Positions 1 to 11,526 of a stretch of DNA of 64,000 nt are shown here, piece by piece (positions within the stretch are counted from its first letter, which is position 1; each line of letters begins with the position of its first letter). Position numbers and translations under genes: made by a program. This DNA is from Cyanophora paradoxa. Taxonomy: Eukaryota; Glaucocystophyceae; Cyanophorales; Cyanophoraceae. Where the stretch lies: NCBI GenBank assembly GCA_004431415.1, contig QPMI01000022.1, positions 310,001 to 374,000 of the forward strand, given 5' to 3'. A model generated the notes under the pieces. That model ran no database searches. It saw nothing but the letters and a program-made list of their open reading frames with translations, and was not told the DNA's origin.

Positions 1-1403
1 ATGCGGCAGCTGCAGGCGTCCAGAAAGAGGGCAGACCTGAACAGCCGACTCTCCGAGGTGCCTTGCTTTAATTCTAATCTCTATTCCGCCCCGCACCGCC
101 ATGCATATGTGCAGTCGGGCATCCTGCGCCTTTCAATTTGAGCTGACTTTCGAATTCTTATTTTGTGCAGAATTCGAAGAACGCCGAAGCAGAGCGCCAA
201 TCGGAAGAGGTGCCTTCATATATGTGTTTGACGATTCATTGACTTTTATATTAATATATTCCACGCTACCGCGCGCCGCGGCGCTCCTTCATCTTTGTGC
301 GGCAGGTGTCCGAGAAGGAGGTGCCCGGATTTTGAGTTATTTTAACAATCTGGCCAGCGCTGCGCATGCCATCAAGGCATGTGCAGTAACGCGCATCGCA
401 CGTGTCGGCATTGATGTTTGCGCCCCGGATTCTGAAGAAGCAAACCCCCGGATTCGCCACTGTGGCCGGGCGGTCGATATCTGGACCACGGGACTCAAGC
501 AGACACCGACGGTCATCTAGACATGAAAATGCAAGTGCTGCATCTGCATCGATATCCGAGTCTGAGCTCGCCGAATTCGAAGTTGGTTCTAATTCGGCCG
601 CCGGCGCTCGTGAGGTACTGTTTTTATAGTATACTACTTATTCTAGAACATTACTCTGCGTATACTGAAGAGTTGATCATGACGTCGCATAGTTGCCGGA
701 CGTCGACGGGTGCCATGGCCGTGGATTGGGGCCGGGCGCATCGATATCCGGTTCACCAACGAAAGAGTCGTCGACATTAGCGTCGACGCATCAACTGTCC
801 CCGATAACGCACACACCGTCGACGTCGGCAGAGCGTGTTCCCTTCAAGAGCATGAGCAGTTTGAGCACAGACTCCTCTGTATCAGCTTCGCCGATGACGA
901 TCGCACCATGTAAGCATACGCCCAACGTTGAGGTGAGCTTTCCTGTTTGATTGCCACTGAAGTGAGCTATTCGTTTTTATATCTAACTCCTGATTTCGAA
1001 GGCGATGGCGGCCTCGACTTCTTCAGGGGCGGCGTGGACGTCGATGCAAATGCAACCTAATGATCACATGCATCCCCCCGCGCCAACGTCAGCGATCGCG
1101 AATCGCTGTGATCGGGAGAAGCCGGCTGTGGATTATCAGAAGGCGACAGCAGATCTAGATCTAGAGGAGTGGCCCCGGAAGATCGAAGTCGCTCACTCAC
1201 CGGAAGCAGGCTCGAACGTTCACGGCCCGGCTACACCTCGTCAGCGTGTACTGGGCCCGGCGTTGTTGGGCCCCGCGGCCGCTTCGAATCTCGGTCGGAA
1301 AGCACCAGCTCCAGCTCCAGCTGCAGCCGCAGCTGCATCCATGGACCCCCAGCTTTTGGCAAAGCTAGCCAAGCGAAGGGCGGCAGCAGATCAGCCAAGC
1401 TAG
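1..1403 (+). CDS. 3' part of a Ser/Ala-rich low-complexity protein gene
   Basis: I do not recognise the product. Six exons join in phase 0: 1-57, 171-209, 306-320, 438-614, 693-932 and 1002-1403, stop TAG. Introns run from GTGCC, GTACT or GTGAG to AG. The first base opens an in-frame ATG, but the gene could begin upstream of the window. The short first exons are basic and helical (QASRKRADLNSRLSE); the rest is rich in Ser, Thr, Ala and Pro with no catalytic motif. The tail has an Ala/Pro tract and then LLAKLAKRRAAAD, a basic amphipathic segment loosely like a WH2 or coiled-coil end; that is only a resemblance. The composition suggests a mostly disordered protein. Exon joins are well supported, function is unknown. 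Confidence 0.6.
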
Positions 1404-2136
1404 AGATTATATTTATATATATATTCGACTATTCATCATTTGATCATCTGACTGCTATCTGGAAGTTCTTAGAAGAGGTTAACGTTGCTTTGCACTTACG
1501 TATACGTATATTATGAAGCTGAAGTTTTCGAATTTTTTTTGAGAGACTACGGTGGGGCGAACCCCCCGTAGGTAGTGATATTAAACATAGATCTCTCTGA
1601 TTTATTTCATATATATCTGAATGCGATCGCGTATGTACCTACGTATACGTACAGTCGCTCAGCGCTAGCGGCCGCGGGCGCCGAGGCGCATGCGCAGCTC
1701 CGAGATGATCCGCCTGCAGCTGATCATAATCGTGAGCATACATTTGCATATATATGCAGTGGCACGGCGCATAGGTATTAAAAATCTAGTATACGTAATT
1801 CTTTGTATACGTGCACGCATGCGCACGGCGCGGGTAACAGTAGTACAATGAACTATAGTACCTTTTCACCACAGTACCAGGCCAGGCTGGGAAATTGCAA
1901 CTCGGCAAACGCCGCTTACCTTTTGCTGCCAAATTTGACATTTGGGACCTGCGAACTACGGCTGGTCTGAGCTTGGAGAAGCAAAAAAATGCCACTGGAA
2001 ACCTTGCCCAATGGTGTATTTGTCCATTTCATTTGTTGAGTAGCAAAAAAATAAGCGGTTCCAGCCCGCATAGTACTGTGGTTTCGTGTACCCAATGCTA
2101 CCCATGGGACCCTTTCGCTGGCGGAAAACGCCAATC

Positions 2137-2311
2137 GTTTACTACAGCGAGTCGAGCCAAAAAGCTTCATGATCAGTCTGAAACTCGGGCGATTTGGTGA
2201 TTGGACAATTTAATTCAAAAAGGTCGGGTACGTTAAAATTGCTTACTACGGCGAGTCGAGTCAAAAAGCCCCAGTCGGAAACTCGAGCGATTTCGTGATT
2301 GGTCAATTTAA
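2137..2311. repeat. Two-copy direct repeat, about 75 bp
   Basis: The blocks at about 2137-2212 and 2241-2311 share TTACTAC(A/G)GCGAGTCGAG, AAAAAGC, GAAACTCG and GCGATTT(G/C)GTGATTGG in the same order. They differ at several bases and by a small gap, so the duplication is not recent. Confidence 0.7.
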
Positions 2312-2688
2312 ATCCATGGACTTATATATAATTATATATAGCTCATGATCAGTGAGCTCACAGCTCGTTTTTTTTACCGGTCGACCAAAGTTCACCCAAG
2401 GCTGAAAACCGGTTAAAATGAAATCGCTCTTCGGCTCAGCGGCTATTGGGTTGGCTGGCCGGGACCGGGCTAGCGCTAGCTATATAGGCGCCGCTAGCAC
2501 TACTCTACACGGTAGCTTGCCGGCTACACGCTGACGTTGGCGCACTAGCCGGCTCGAAGCGGGTGAAAAGTTATCGCGATCGCCGGCTGCCCTTCCAATT
2601 GCCCATACAACGGGCATGTCGAGTCGATTGGGAAAAAAACGAGCTGTGCTGTACGGTCTGTACCCAGCTAGCAAGCGGGGGGGGTGCG

Positions 2689-2707
2689 GGGGGGGCGGAG
2701 CCCCCCC
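2689..2707. other. Perfect GC hairpin
   Basis: GGGGGGGC, loop GGA, GCCCCCCC: an 8-bp perfect stem. It lies downstream of both neighbouring genes. It could be a 3'-end structure or a transposon-end remnant; nothing shows which. Confidence 0.5.
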
Positions 2708-2916
2708 TGCTTGTGCTAAATGCGCATGGACTCCGTATCCGGGGGGGAGAGCTCCAGATCTAGAAGCCCCTTAAGCCTTCGAATTCCCCGTGGCCAGTAG
2801 CTTCTGCAGATGGCATCAATATTAATTGCATCACATCAGACGTTTGAGAGTGAGGGGCCCAGGCTCTAGGCCTACGAGCGCCCCGAGCTTATCGAGAGCG
2901 CCGCGGTTGCAATTGC

Positions 2917-5900
2917 CTATGAGACGCTGCGCTGCTTCCGCGGGCGGCCCGCCCCCGTCCCGTCCCACGCGTACGCCTCCTTATCGTCCTCCTCGTCCTC
3001 CTCCTCGTCGTGCTCGTACGCGTCCTCGCCCTCGCCCTCGCTTTCGCCCTCCGAGTCGCTGTCGGCATCTCCGCCCTCGTCGCTGTCATCGAGCTCGCTC
3101 CCGTCGTCGCTCTCGCTCTCGTCGTCGCTCTCGTCGTCGCTCGCGTACTCTTCCTCCATGGCCAGCATGACCTTGGCCGCCGGCAGCAGGGCCTGCGCAT
3201 CAATCACGATCAGACACTCCCGAGCGGCGCCGGTCGACGCCGCGGGCGCGCGTGCCTCAACTTTGTCGACGATGGTGTCGTCGTACGAGTCGTACTCGAC
3301 GTACTGCAAGTGCAGGCGGCTGCAGCTCAGCGGGGTTCCAAGTTCTAGAGCTGGCGAGGGCGTGGGCGGGGGCGGGTGGACGGACGCGCCTGGTCCTCAG
3401 CAGCGTCGCTGAGGATTAGGGCGCGGAGGCCCGCCCACCGCGGGGGCCCGAAGGCGGAGGCCCCGAAGGCGGGCCCGAAGGCGGGGGGCCCACCGCGTCG
3501 TTTTTGACGTACTGCGCGGCATCTCAGCGGTGCTAGATCTATATATAGCTAGAGCTGGGGCGAGGGAGCGAAGAAGCGCGCCTGTTCCTTGGCAGCGTCG
3601 CTGAGGATTAGGGCGCGGAGGCCCGCCCACCGCGGAAGGCCGAAGGCGGAGGCGAGGAGGGCGGGGTCCGACGGGAGGGGCGACCTGACCGTCAGCCGCC
3701 GCAGCTTTCCCGCGCGCGTCGGTCCCCAGCCGCTGCGGGGCCGGGCCGGGGCGTGAGGCACGCAGAGGGGCGCGGGCGCTGGGACCGAGCCGGATGTCGA
3801 TTCGGACCTGCAGGAGTTCCACAGGAATGCATTCGCGATCGTCCCCGACGGGGTAGCAGGCGAGCTGCAGCACCTCAAGCTCGCCCCAGCTGAGCGGAAA
3901 TTGCGAACGGTGGGCAGGGGGAGGGGGGGGGAGGGGGGTGTGCAGGGAGGGGGAGGCAGAAAAAAACATTTGCTCGGATAGGTCCGGCCAGGCAGGGAGG
4001 GGGTTGCCCCCCTCCCCACGCGCCGCTGTTTCCAGCGGCTCGGCCGGACCATAAGGGGGGGGGAGGCAGGGAGGGCGGGGCGGAGCCGCGGAGGGCGGGG
4101 AGGGGGCACCAAGTCAAGGGCTCGGCGGCGAGCTGCTCGACGCATTGGCGGGGTACGCTCAGGTCGAGCGCCTGCAAAGGACGGGGATCAGGGCAGGGAA
4201 GGAGGGAAGGGGGTACGCCGGCCGCGGGCGGACGCGTGCCTGCAGGCAGGGTCGTGAATCAGGGGGGTTGGGGGCGGTGAGGAAGGGGGTACAGGCGTGG
4301 AGAATCGGGCGCGGGCCTGCAGACGGGAGAGGCGGCGGAGGACGGAGCATAGGGCGGCAGGATCCGTCGCGTTCTGCGGGGTACACGATTCGACGACGGG
4401 CCGAGGGAAAGGGGGGTACACGGGGCGTGCCTGGACGAGCACGAGGGAGCGGAGGGTTGGGGCAAGGGCGGCGAGGGGCGCTGTGTCCGCCTCGCTCCGA
4501 AGGTTCAGCGTCACGTGCTGCGGAGTACGTGAGCTGCAGCTGGGAGCGAGCGGCGCGGGGCGTGACGCATGGGGCGGGCCTCGAGGCGGGTCAGCGAGGG
4601 GAGGGACCCGATCCACTCAAACTCGCCCCCGATCTTGAGCGCTGGGAATTCGAAGGGTGAGGAAAGTAAGTAATTTATAATTAGTTGCTTTAATCAGAAA
4701 GTTAACCCGAATGGAATTTAATTGTACACGTCAAGTAAATCGCGAGCGCCGGGCCCGGGAATTCGAAGCTCAAGGGTGAAATGAGTGCGTAAGGGGATGA
4801 GCCGCTGAGCTCGAGCCATGCTGCAGGTGCCGCGCCGGCCGCGGAAGCCAGCGGGGCGCGCGCACCGCGCATTGACGTCAGGCGCGCGAGGAACGCCGCG
4901 GCGTCGGTGTCGATGCGGGGGCTGTACCCGTACCCATGGCCGCCATCCCGCAGCAGAGCGAGAGGTCGATATCATGATCAGCGAGATCGTGGGGTCAGGA
5001 CGTGAGATGGGCACGGGAAAGAAACCAGGGAGCCGGCGAGGGACAGCAGAACTGGACCCGAAGCCGCTCAAGGCCTGCGGATCGCCCAGAAACAAAAACG
5101 AAGGTACATGCACAAGGGCTCATGATCAGCCATCGGGAGTACCGAATATGTATATACGTATATTATACGCGTACGTATATATATACACGTATATATATTT
5201 AAACTAGGAGAGGGGTATTCGTTTAATTTACGGGGCACCCAAAAAACTGGAAAGGATCGAAAGAGCCGCGAGAGGTGCTTCCGCCTTGCGCTGCGCCCCG
5301 CCCCGGCTTAAGAAGACGCAAAAATCGAAAGGACGGGTGTCTTTCTGACGGCAAGGGGCGGCGCAATGTGCAGGTCGAAGCTGAGGGCGCGCAGAGTGGG
5401 CGCGATCGCGAGCCCGCGCATGCGCTCCAGATCTTCGATCGTGATCGGCAGCCTGCCGCAACTGATCACGCGTACGTACGAGGGGAAATTCCGAAGAGCT
5501 GCTAGGATCGAAATAGAATAAAATAGGGGCGCATGCGCACCCGGAGAGATCAAGGGTTTGGAGGAGGGGAAACGAGCCGAGGAACGGAAACATGGAGAAT
5601 CTGAAGCCGAAAGGCGACCCGAAACTCGCGAAACTCCCCTCCGAGACGCGAAGGGAGAGGGAGCGCAGCTCGGAGAAAGCCGCGAGTTCGAGCGGTGGGA
5701 TGCCCAGGCGCGGGCGGGCCTCGCTCTCGGGGTCCGTCAGGTCGAGCCACAGCTCCAGCTCGCTCAGGGGGCCCGGGAAGCACTCCCGCAGGCGCCCGAG
5801 CGCCTCCGCGGCCGGGTTGCTCGCACTGCTACACACCTGCTCAGCCCCATCATGAGCTCTGGTCTCCGAACAGATTTCGAGTTAACGAAAGATATCCGAA

Positions 5901-6363
5901 AGATATCGATGCGCACCTGCACGCGCCGCGCGCCGCGCCGCGCCACCTTGGGCGCCCGCAGCAGCGCCTCCAGATCGTCCGGGCACGGCTTCCGCAGCGC
6001 GACCCGCTCCCATGCGCTGGGGTCTCCGCAAACCGAACGGAACCGCCGACACACGCCGCGATACAGCTGCAGGAGCTCGGGGCGGGCGTCGGGCGCGTTT
6101 TCTCGGGGATCCAGCTGCGAAATCCCCCCGCAGGCCGGCTGGCTCCGCCATTCCCGTCTCGCCGCTAGAAGTAAAATTCGAAGGAGCAGCTCGTCGGGGA
6201 GCGCGTCGATGGGGCTGCTCACGAGCGCCGGCGGAGGCGCGATCGGCGCCGGCGTCGATCGCGTCTGCACGGCCGCATCATCGAGGCGGGAGCGTACGCA
6301 GGCGCTGCCGCTGGTCGCTTGGCCATCTTCTTCGCGTGCGCGCTTCGAGGCTCTCGTGCCCAT
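2917..6363 (-). CDS. F-box/LRR family protein, copy A (probably damaged)
   Basis: Exon 1 (6363-5917) starts MGTRASKRAREEDGQ, chosen by alignment with copy C. It carries an F-box-like helix SPIDALPDELLLRILLLA, a linker, then CRRFRSVCGDPSAWERVAL. Donor gtgcgc at 5916 joins exon 2 (from 5836, CSSASNPAAEALGRLRECF). Leucine-rich repeat-like strands follow: SELELWLDLTD, AAFSELRSLSLRV, LLQTLDLSG, HVTLNLRSEAD, APLAALAPTLRSL, ELEVLQLACYP. The last exon (about 3330-2917) has YVEYDSYDDTIVDKVEARA and ends in an Asp/Glu/Ser-rich tail. F-box proteins usually recruit substrates to SCF ubiquitin ligases; that role is inferred. The LRR frame breaks near 3715 relative to copy C, and the 3' part is locally duplicated, so this may be a pseudogene. 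Confidence 0.55.
3408..3640. repeat. About 195-bp tandem duplication inside F-box copy A
   Basis: The same roughly 55-bp block (CGTCGCTGAGGATTAGGGCG, then GCCCGCCCACCGCGG and GGCGGAGGC) occurs at about 3405-3460 and again at 3596-3655. The C-terminal LRR coding block of this copy is therefore partly duplicated. Confidence 0.7.
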
Positions 6364-7351
6364 CGATATCGCGGGACTTCGAGCTGCAAAACGCCGGCCG
6401 GGCCCGGGGCGGCGCCGGCGTACGTTATTAATTCGAGCGATCAATTGCAAATTCGATCCGAGTTCATCGCGAAATTGCAGGAATTCGATCACCGGCGCCG
6501 GCTCGCGATTGCCGACTGCTGACTATTGGCTACGCTCGACCCGGCTATGCTAGGCGGCCTAGGCCGGCAACTGCCGCACTGCGGCAGCGGCGTCCTCCCA
6601 CCTGATCAGAGCTCAGCCTCGCGCTTCTACAGACCGTCGGACTGCGGCGTGCGATACTGCATGTATACGTAACTATTTAGCTAGTGGGCCGGCCGCGATT
6701 TTCGCGCCGGGGGTGCAAGTGGGGAACCGGGATCAGTTTGTGTGCTGTCGCGATCGGTGCTTTTTTCCCTTGGCCAGTCCGAGCAGCCGAGCAGCGGAGT
6801 GCCGAGCGCAACGTTAACAAGAGCGCCCGGCCCGGCCGGCGTGCTCAGCTGCGGGAAGCAGCGCACGCGGTTCTGCGGTATAAGCTCGATGTCGGCGGCG
6901 TGCTGAGCGCAGCAAGAGAGCACGGTCTGGACGACCGGGTGTGCTCGGCTGCGATCAGCGGCGCAGCTAGGCAGCGGCGCAAGCGGTTTTGCGGTGCAAG
7001 CTGAGCTCAAGCACGAGTGCCGGGCATGCGCAGCGTGCTCGGCTGCGGGCAGCGGCGCGTGCTCGGTAGCTATAGGCGGTGCTGCGGTGCAAGCTCGATA
7101 TCGATGCAGTGAAGCCTTGAATTCGAAGCGTAGTCCAGGCGGCACGGGTACCGTGCGCGTGCGGCGTACGCGGCGCAGTGCGAGGAAGCGGAAATCTAGC
7201 TAGCTAGCTAGAGAGAAGTGGTTCCATGCAGAACCGCCGCGTGATGCAGCGCAGCGCCGCGCGCCGCGGCGAGGGCCGGGAGCCGGAGAGCCCGGAGTGA
7301 GATCGAGAGAGTTTCGCGATCGAAGTTGGTTTTCCCCTCGAAAACCACTTT

Positions 7352-7404
7352 TCGCGAGTTCGAGAGAGCTCTCGCGAGCTCGACTTTGACGCTCGAAAGT
7401 CGAG
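7352..7404. repeat. Adjacent inverted repeats
   Basis: TCGCGAG (7352-7358) pairs with CTCGCGA (7371-7377). CTCGACTTT (7379-7387) pairs with AAAGTCGAG (7396-7404). These are two stems side by side in non-coding DNA. Confidence 0.6.
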
Positions 7405-7542
7405 GGCTGACCGGTTCACCGAGCCGCGAATATCGGATCACGAATAAGCAACATTTTTTTCTGGTGTTGCAGACTGGCCCTCCGATCGAGGGCTCGGAAA
7501 CGGCCTCATTGGAAAAATTTGGCTGAAGCGAGGGAACGGGAA

Positions 7543-7579
7543 GCAAGGGGGAATCCCTTTGGTCTTCTTCCCCCCTTGC
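7543..7579. repeat. Inverted repeat, 9-10 bp arms
   Basis: GCAAGGGGGA (from 7543) and TCCCCCTTGC (ending 7579) are reverse complements, allowing one extra C, around a loop of about 16 bases. It could be a terminator-like hairpin or a miniature-transposon remnant. Confidence 0.5.
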
Positions 7580-7795
7580 AATTTGTGTTTCGGCTTCATG
7601 ATTAACGGCCGTATGGTCGATGATCCGACGGCGGCGTGATTGCCCTTTGTATCAATATATATATATACGACGTCCGCTTCGCGTTGAATTTCGCGCTAAA
7701 TTTCAAATTTCGTGCGAACTTTTGACGTCCACGCACTCGCGCGAAAATGATTGTACCCGGGGGGCCATTCGCGGCCGGGAGCTCTAGCTGCTGTC

Positions 7796-8504
7796 ATGCA
7801 GGCTGCCGGCGTCAGGCCGCATGCGCAAGCCTTGAAGCAGCCTAGTACGCAGCCTAGAGCTATAGCTATATATGGCGGGCAGGTTCTCGGGGGCCGGGTC
7901 GCAGAGATCAATCCACGTCGCTCACTTTCGGCCGTCTCCGCATCCTCTCCAAATTTAAATGGGCACCTGCTATTCCGGTACGAGAACGCGCATGCGCTTC
8001 GTTGCCATTGCCAGCTCTCCAGTACTAGTGCTCTGATGCTCTTTAATTTGTGGCTAAAAGCAACCAACTGCACCGGAAGCAAGAAGTCCGGGGGCTCTAG
8101 TTCAGACACTTCATGCAAGGGCATCGGAGGCAAGTCTTACAAGGTTTATTCGACAAACAAGTGCATGAACCTGCTGCTCGACCAAGAGGACCAGGTGCGC
8201 ACGCCGCGTTTACGGCCCGCGGCCGCGTTCGAGCCCGAAACACCGACTTGACGATCTCACGATCAGGCGGTGTACGCCGAGGACGACGAGCTCGAGGGCT
8301 ACTCTGAGGTTGCATTGGACGATGCGACGGACGCTGACGCCGCCTATCTCGAGCTCGAGGCTGAGGATGACTACATCGAGCTCGAGCTCGAGCTCTGCGT
8401 GCGTTTTCTTTAAACAATTTTGAAGCTTGCAAAGTGTACATGTGCGACCTGATGGCAAACAGGTCGGTGCTCAGGACGAGGCCGCGGGGATGATTTCCGA
8501 GTAG
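7796..8504 (+). CDS. Small acidic, cysteine-containing protein (hypothetical)
   Basis: Exon 1 ends at DQEDQ before gtgcgc (about 8192). Exon 2 (about 8267-8397) encodes AVYAEDDELEGYSEV and an Asp/Glu-rich stretch. Exon 3 (8462-8504) encodes VGAQDEAAGMISE and then TAG. Exon 1 contains NCTGSKKSGGSSSDTSCKG and YKVYSTNKCMNLL, a spaced Cys/Tyr pattern like secreted or luminal domains. I see no clear signal peptide, so the true 5' end may be upstream or in an unseen exon. Start at 7796 (MQAAGVRP) or 8036 (MLFNLWLKATNC) is a guess. The function is unknown. Confidence 0.35.
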
Positions 8505-8797
8505 TGCTAGTCCCGGCCACCAGCCTCGCGCTGGCGCGGGCCCCCGCCGGCCGCCCCCCTCTAGATCTTTTCCCCCGCTTGACCCTCCCTCCCCTGTTCT
8601 CCGTCGGCTGAGCGACTGCCGGCTTCTCTCCCTCGTTCTCGCCTTTTCTGCTAGCTGAGCGACTGCTAGCTACCACCCCGAGATGTAATTAATTAATATT
8701 TCTCTCCGGAGATTCAATCTCCCAGCCCTCTGCCCTCCGCCCGCCCCCCGCCCCTCGCTACTCGGCATCCCTAATCGATTCTATCTAACAACGTCAG

Positions 8798-9316
8798 GCC
8801 TCAGCTTCGCCGTCGTCACCCGCCTCCTCATACCCCTCGTCGCCCTCGGCCTCCTACCCCTCCTCCTCGTCCTCGTCTCCGTACCCCCCCTCCTCGTGCC
8901 CTCCTTCAACGCCCTCCTCCTCCTCTTCGTCTCCGTACCCCCCTCCTCGTGTCCTCCTTCAACGCCCTCCTCCTCCTCGTCTCCGTACCCCCCCCTCGTG
9001 CCCTCCTTCAACGTCCTCCCCCTCCCTCTCCTCCTCCTCGTACCCCCCTCCTCGTCCTCGTCTTCCTCGTCTCCGTACCCGGCTCCGCTGCCTTCCTCGC
9101 TCCCGTACGAGTCCGAGTCGCCCTCGAACTCGTACCGGTACCCGTCGAACTCGTCCTCGCATGCGCGCCTCGCCCGCCCGCATGAGGTCAGCTGGTCTGA
9201 TCTGACCTGATCTGATCTGATCTGATCTGATTTAACAGTCGCAGCGCACCTCGAGCGCTTCTGTCACGAAGCCTCCATGGCCACCCTTCATCGACTGCCC
9301 GCGCCCTATAGCTAAC
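8798..9316 (+). CDS. Ser/Pro-repeat exon plus final exon (hypothetical)
   Basis: After an acceptor at 8797 the sequence is a degenerate tandem repeat of about 54 bp. It reads as SPYPPSSCPPSTPSSSSS in one frame and as Leu/Val-rich in another. Copies shift frame relative to each other, so the coding frame is not secure. A donor near 9186 leads into a TGATC pentamer run (9191-9233). The last exon (about 9239-9316) reads SQRTSSASVTKPPWPPFIDC and ends with TAA after CPRPIA. It may be the 3' part of the preceding small gene, or a separate surface or wall-type protein. It could also be non-coding simple sequence. Confidence 0.25.
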
Positions 9317-9406
9317 CCCAATCAAGAAGGCTTAAGCTTTAGCGCGGAGCTTGGAAGAAGATCTAGAGCGCGCCTATAGCTAGGCCTGCATCTCAGCCTC
9401 GTTAAC

Positions 9407-9930
9407 GTTGTCCAGCACGAGCGTGGGGAGGACCGCCCAGCTGCAGGGTCGCCCCGCGTCGGTCCGCGGGCGCCCGCCCCGCCACCCGAAGACCGACTTT
9501 AGGGCGTCGAAGTCGTTCGGGAGCCGCACCCCGACCCGCAGCGCTAGCACCGTCAGGGCCCGCGCGTCCCTCCCGAGCCGCTGCGGACGCGTGAGAGGCG
9601 CGGCGGTGTCAATGAGCAGGCCCTGAGGCGAGCCTGGCCGGAGCAGACCTCGAGAAGGCCGACGGGGACGACGGGTTTCGGCCGCGAGGGCTTCGAGCTC
9701 GCGCTCGAGTACAGCGAATCGTACTACGGTAGAACTGGGGCCCCAAGGAGTCCACCTCGAAGAGGCCGAACGTCTCCAGCCGCGCCCAGCTGTCGCAGAA
9801 GGCGTATGAGATTTAGAGGGACGAGGGAGAAGGAAGGGGGGGAGGGGAGGGGACGGACAGGGGGATACGCGTTCACCAGGTCAGGGGCTCAACCGCGAGC
9901 TGCTCGTAGCAGCGCGGGGGTTGTTGTATT
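9407..9930 (-). pseudogene. F-box/LRR family remnant, copy D
   Basis: Only the C-terminal LRR block remains. On the minus strand, TRPQRLGRDARALTVLALRV matches TRAQRLGTDARALRRLKLES of copy C, followed by a good match to the next repeat (WAVLPTLVLDNVNEAE). Upstream, SWARLETFGLFEV and PVVPVGLLEVCSG match copy C's SWAELEVLQLACY and ENIPASLIQVRLG, but in another frame, so there is a frameshift between them. No F-box exon is attached. The 3' intron tail shared by the family (CTCACGTACCCCGCAG) recurs detached at about 10720-10745. Confidence 0.55.
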
Positions 9931-11526
9931 CTGTATACAGCAGCATATTAGCCTAGCTATGCTTAGCCTTGACCTGACATATGCGTGGTTTGATAGCTGC
10001 GCGTCCGGAATAATAGAGGAGGCCGTCGCCGCGGAGCTCATAGAACTTAGCCTGGGCGAGGAGCCAGTCGGGTACAGGATCTCCGGGAGGAGGGGGGTAC
10101 CGGAGGAACTTAAAAATGCGGCGGAGGTGGGTGTCGGATTTCTGGGCGTCTAGGCCCTCTCCTCGACGCTCTTCCGCCGTACCCCCCCCCTACCGTACCC
10201 TCCTTCCTTTCCGCCGTACCCCCCCCCCCTTCCGTCGAACCCGGAGTCGTGCGCCCGACCCTCGGGCCATCAACAGGAGATTCCAAGCCTCGGCACATTA
10301 CAATTTCTCGCATTCGTATTTTAGTTTATTCTTGACTCTAGCTTGTGTTCGGACATATGCATGTGTGCAGTTCGTAGATCTAGCTTCTTGTAATTAGGGC
10401 AGTAGGAAATCCGAGCTCACATCTAGGCGGACTGATAGTGGGACGCCTAGCTCTGTGATGCGCTTAGAGGCAAGGATGTCTCAGCGGCCTTACGCAGTCT
10501 CGGGCCGTATTCAGTTGGGCTGGCGGTTAGAGCGCGTAGCCAGAGTGCTCGCTGAGCGTCCACCCTTCGGGGTGCCTCGGGCCTTGTCGGTCGCCACATA
10601 TTTTTGTAGAAATAGTAGTGCGGCTTCCCCTTCTGTTTGGTTGCGGTACCTTGATGCCATGATCATGATGAGCACCTTCCGTGTGGGCTTTTGGAGGGTT
10701 TTCCCCCCCCATAGCAGATGCTGCGGGGTACGTGAGCTGGGAGCGAACTTCCCGCCGGCGAACTTTCACCGGCGCCGGCCCGGTGGCGCTGATGATATCG
10801 ATCATGAATTCGGTGGCATGGTCGACGTGGTCGCGCAGCATTTTAAGCCGGAGCGCTAGCCGATGCAAATGAGCCGGAGTTCAACGGTTCTTCGCCCGCT
10901 GGCGCGGCGCGGCCGGCGCCTGCAGCTAGCTGCAGGCCCTGCCAGGCTGCATTTGATCATGATCATGAGGCTACCACATGCGCAGTGCCCCCGGCCGCGC
11001 CGCGGCGGGGCCGCCCGTGGCCCCGCGCGCGCGAGAGCCTCGGAGAGCACGCCGTCCGACGGTCGACTTAATTATATATATATGGCTTGATCTTGATGCA
11101 ATCGATCTCGCCGTGAACTGCCCGCGGCCGCGGGACAGCTCAGCCCAGTGTACGTAGGCGAGATCTCTGTACAGACTCTGTACAGAGGCGAGGCCAAGCC
11201 CGAGCCCGGCGCCGCGGCGCGCCCTGCCCGGCCCTAGCTATAGGCCTAGGCTTCGTCGTCGCACAATCCCCGTCGTCGATCATCCGGGGATGAAGGCCTA
11301 GGCTTCGTCGTCAGGAAAGAGGACTAGCGGATCATCCGATGATCGGATAGTTAAACTGTGACAGTTCTACAGCACGTCTCTGTACAGAGGGCGCCCTGCC
11401 CGGTCCTAGCTATGGGCCTAGGCCTAGGCTTCGTGCCTGCATCATCATTCCCCAGCCCGATGGTGGCCCCGCGCGCCACGTCGCCTAGCTTGCCCGCGGC
11501 CGGCCATCCCATGCTCCTCCTACGAG
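9931..11526. other. Spacer between family copies, no gene seen
   Basis: Mostly anonymous. It carries scraps of the F-box family (about 10715-10760), C-tracts with GTACCCCC words (10170-10225) and a short direct repeat pair at 11205-11440. I found no start-to-stop gene with matching splice signals. Confidence 0.5.
11205..11440. repeat. Short direct repeats about 190 bp apart
   Basis: GCCCTGCCCGG(C/T)CCTAGCTAT followed by GGCCTAGGCTTCGT occurs near 11220 and 11395. CTGTACAGA(G) recurs three times and GCCTAGGCTTCGTCGTC twice. This is a decayed local duplication next to the truncated 3' end of copy B. Confidence 0.55.

Larger units (their letters stand above)
1404..2916. other. Intergenic spacer, no gene seen
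   Basis: No convincing coding exon on either strand. The stretch is richer in A+T than the genes and is full of short palindromic words (tatacgta, gctagc, gatcat). It contains a local duplication (2137-2311) and a strong GC hairpin (2689-2707). It lies between the tail-to-tail ends of the first gene and the first F-box gene, so both 3' UTRs fall here. Confidence 0.6.
6364..7795. other. Intergenic region with inverted repeats
   Basis: No gene recognised. The region between copy A (-) and the next + strand exons should hold a divergent promoter. The 6.7-7.2 kb part has repeated GTGCTCGGCTGCG-type words (about 6930-7070) but no sustained coding logic. Two hairpins and a longer inverted repeat lie at 7352-7579. 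Confidence 0.5.
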
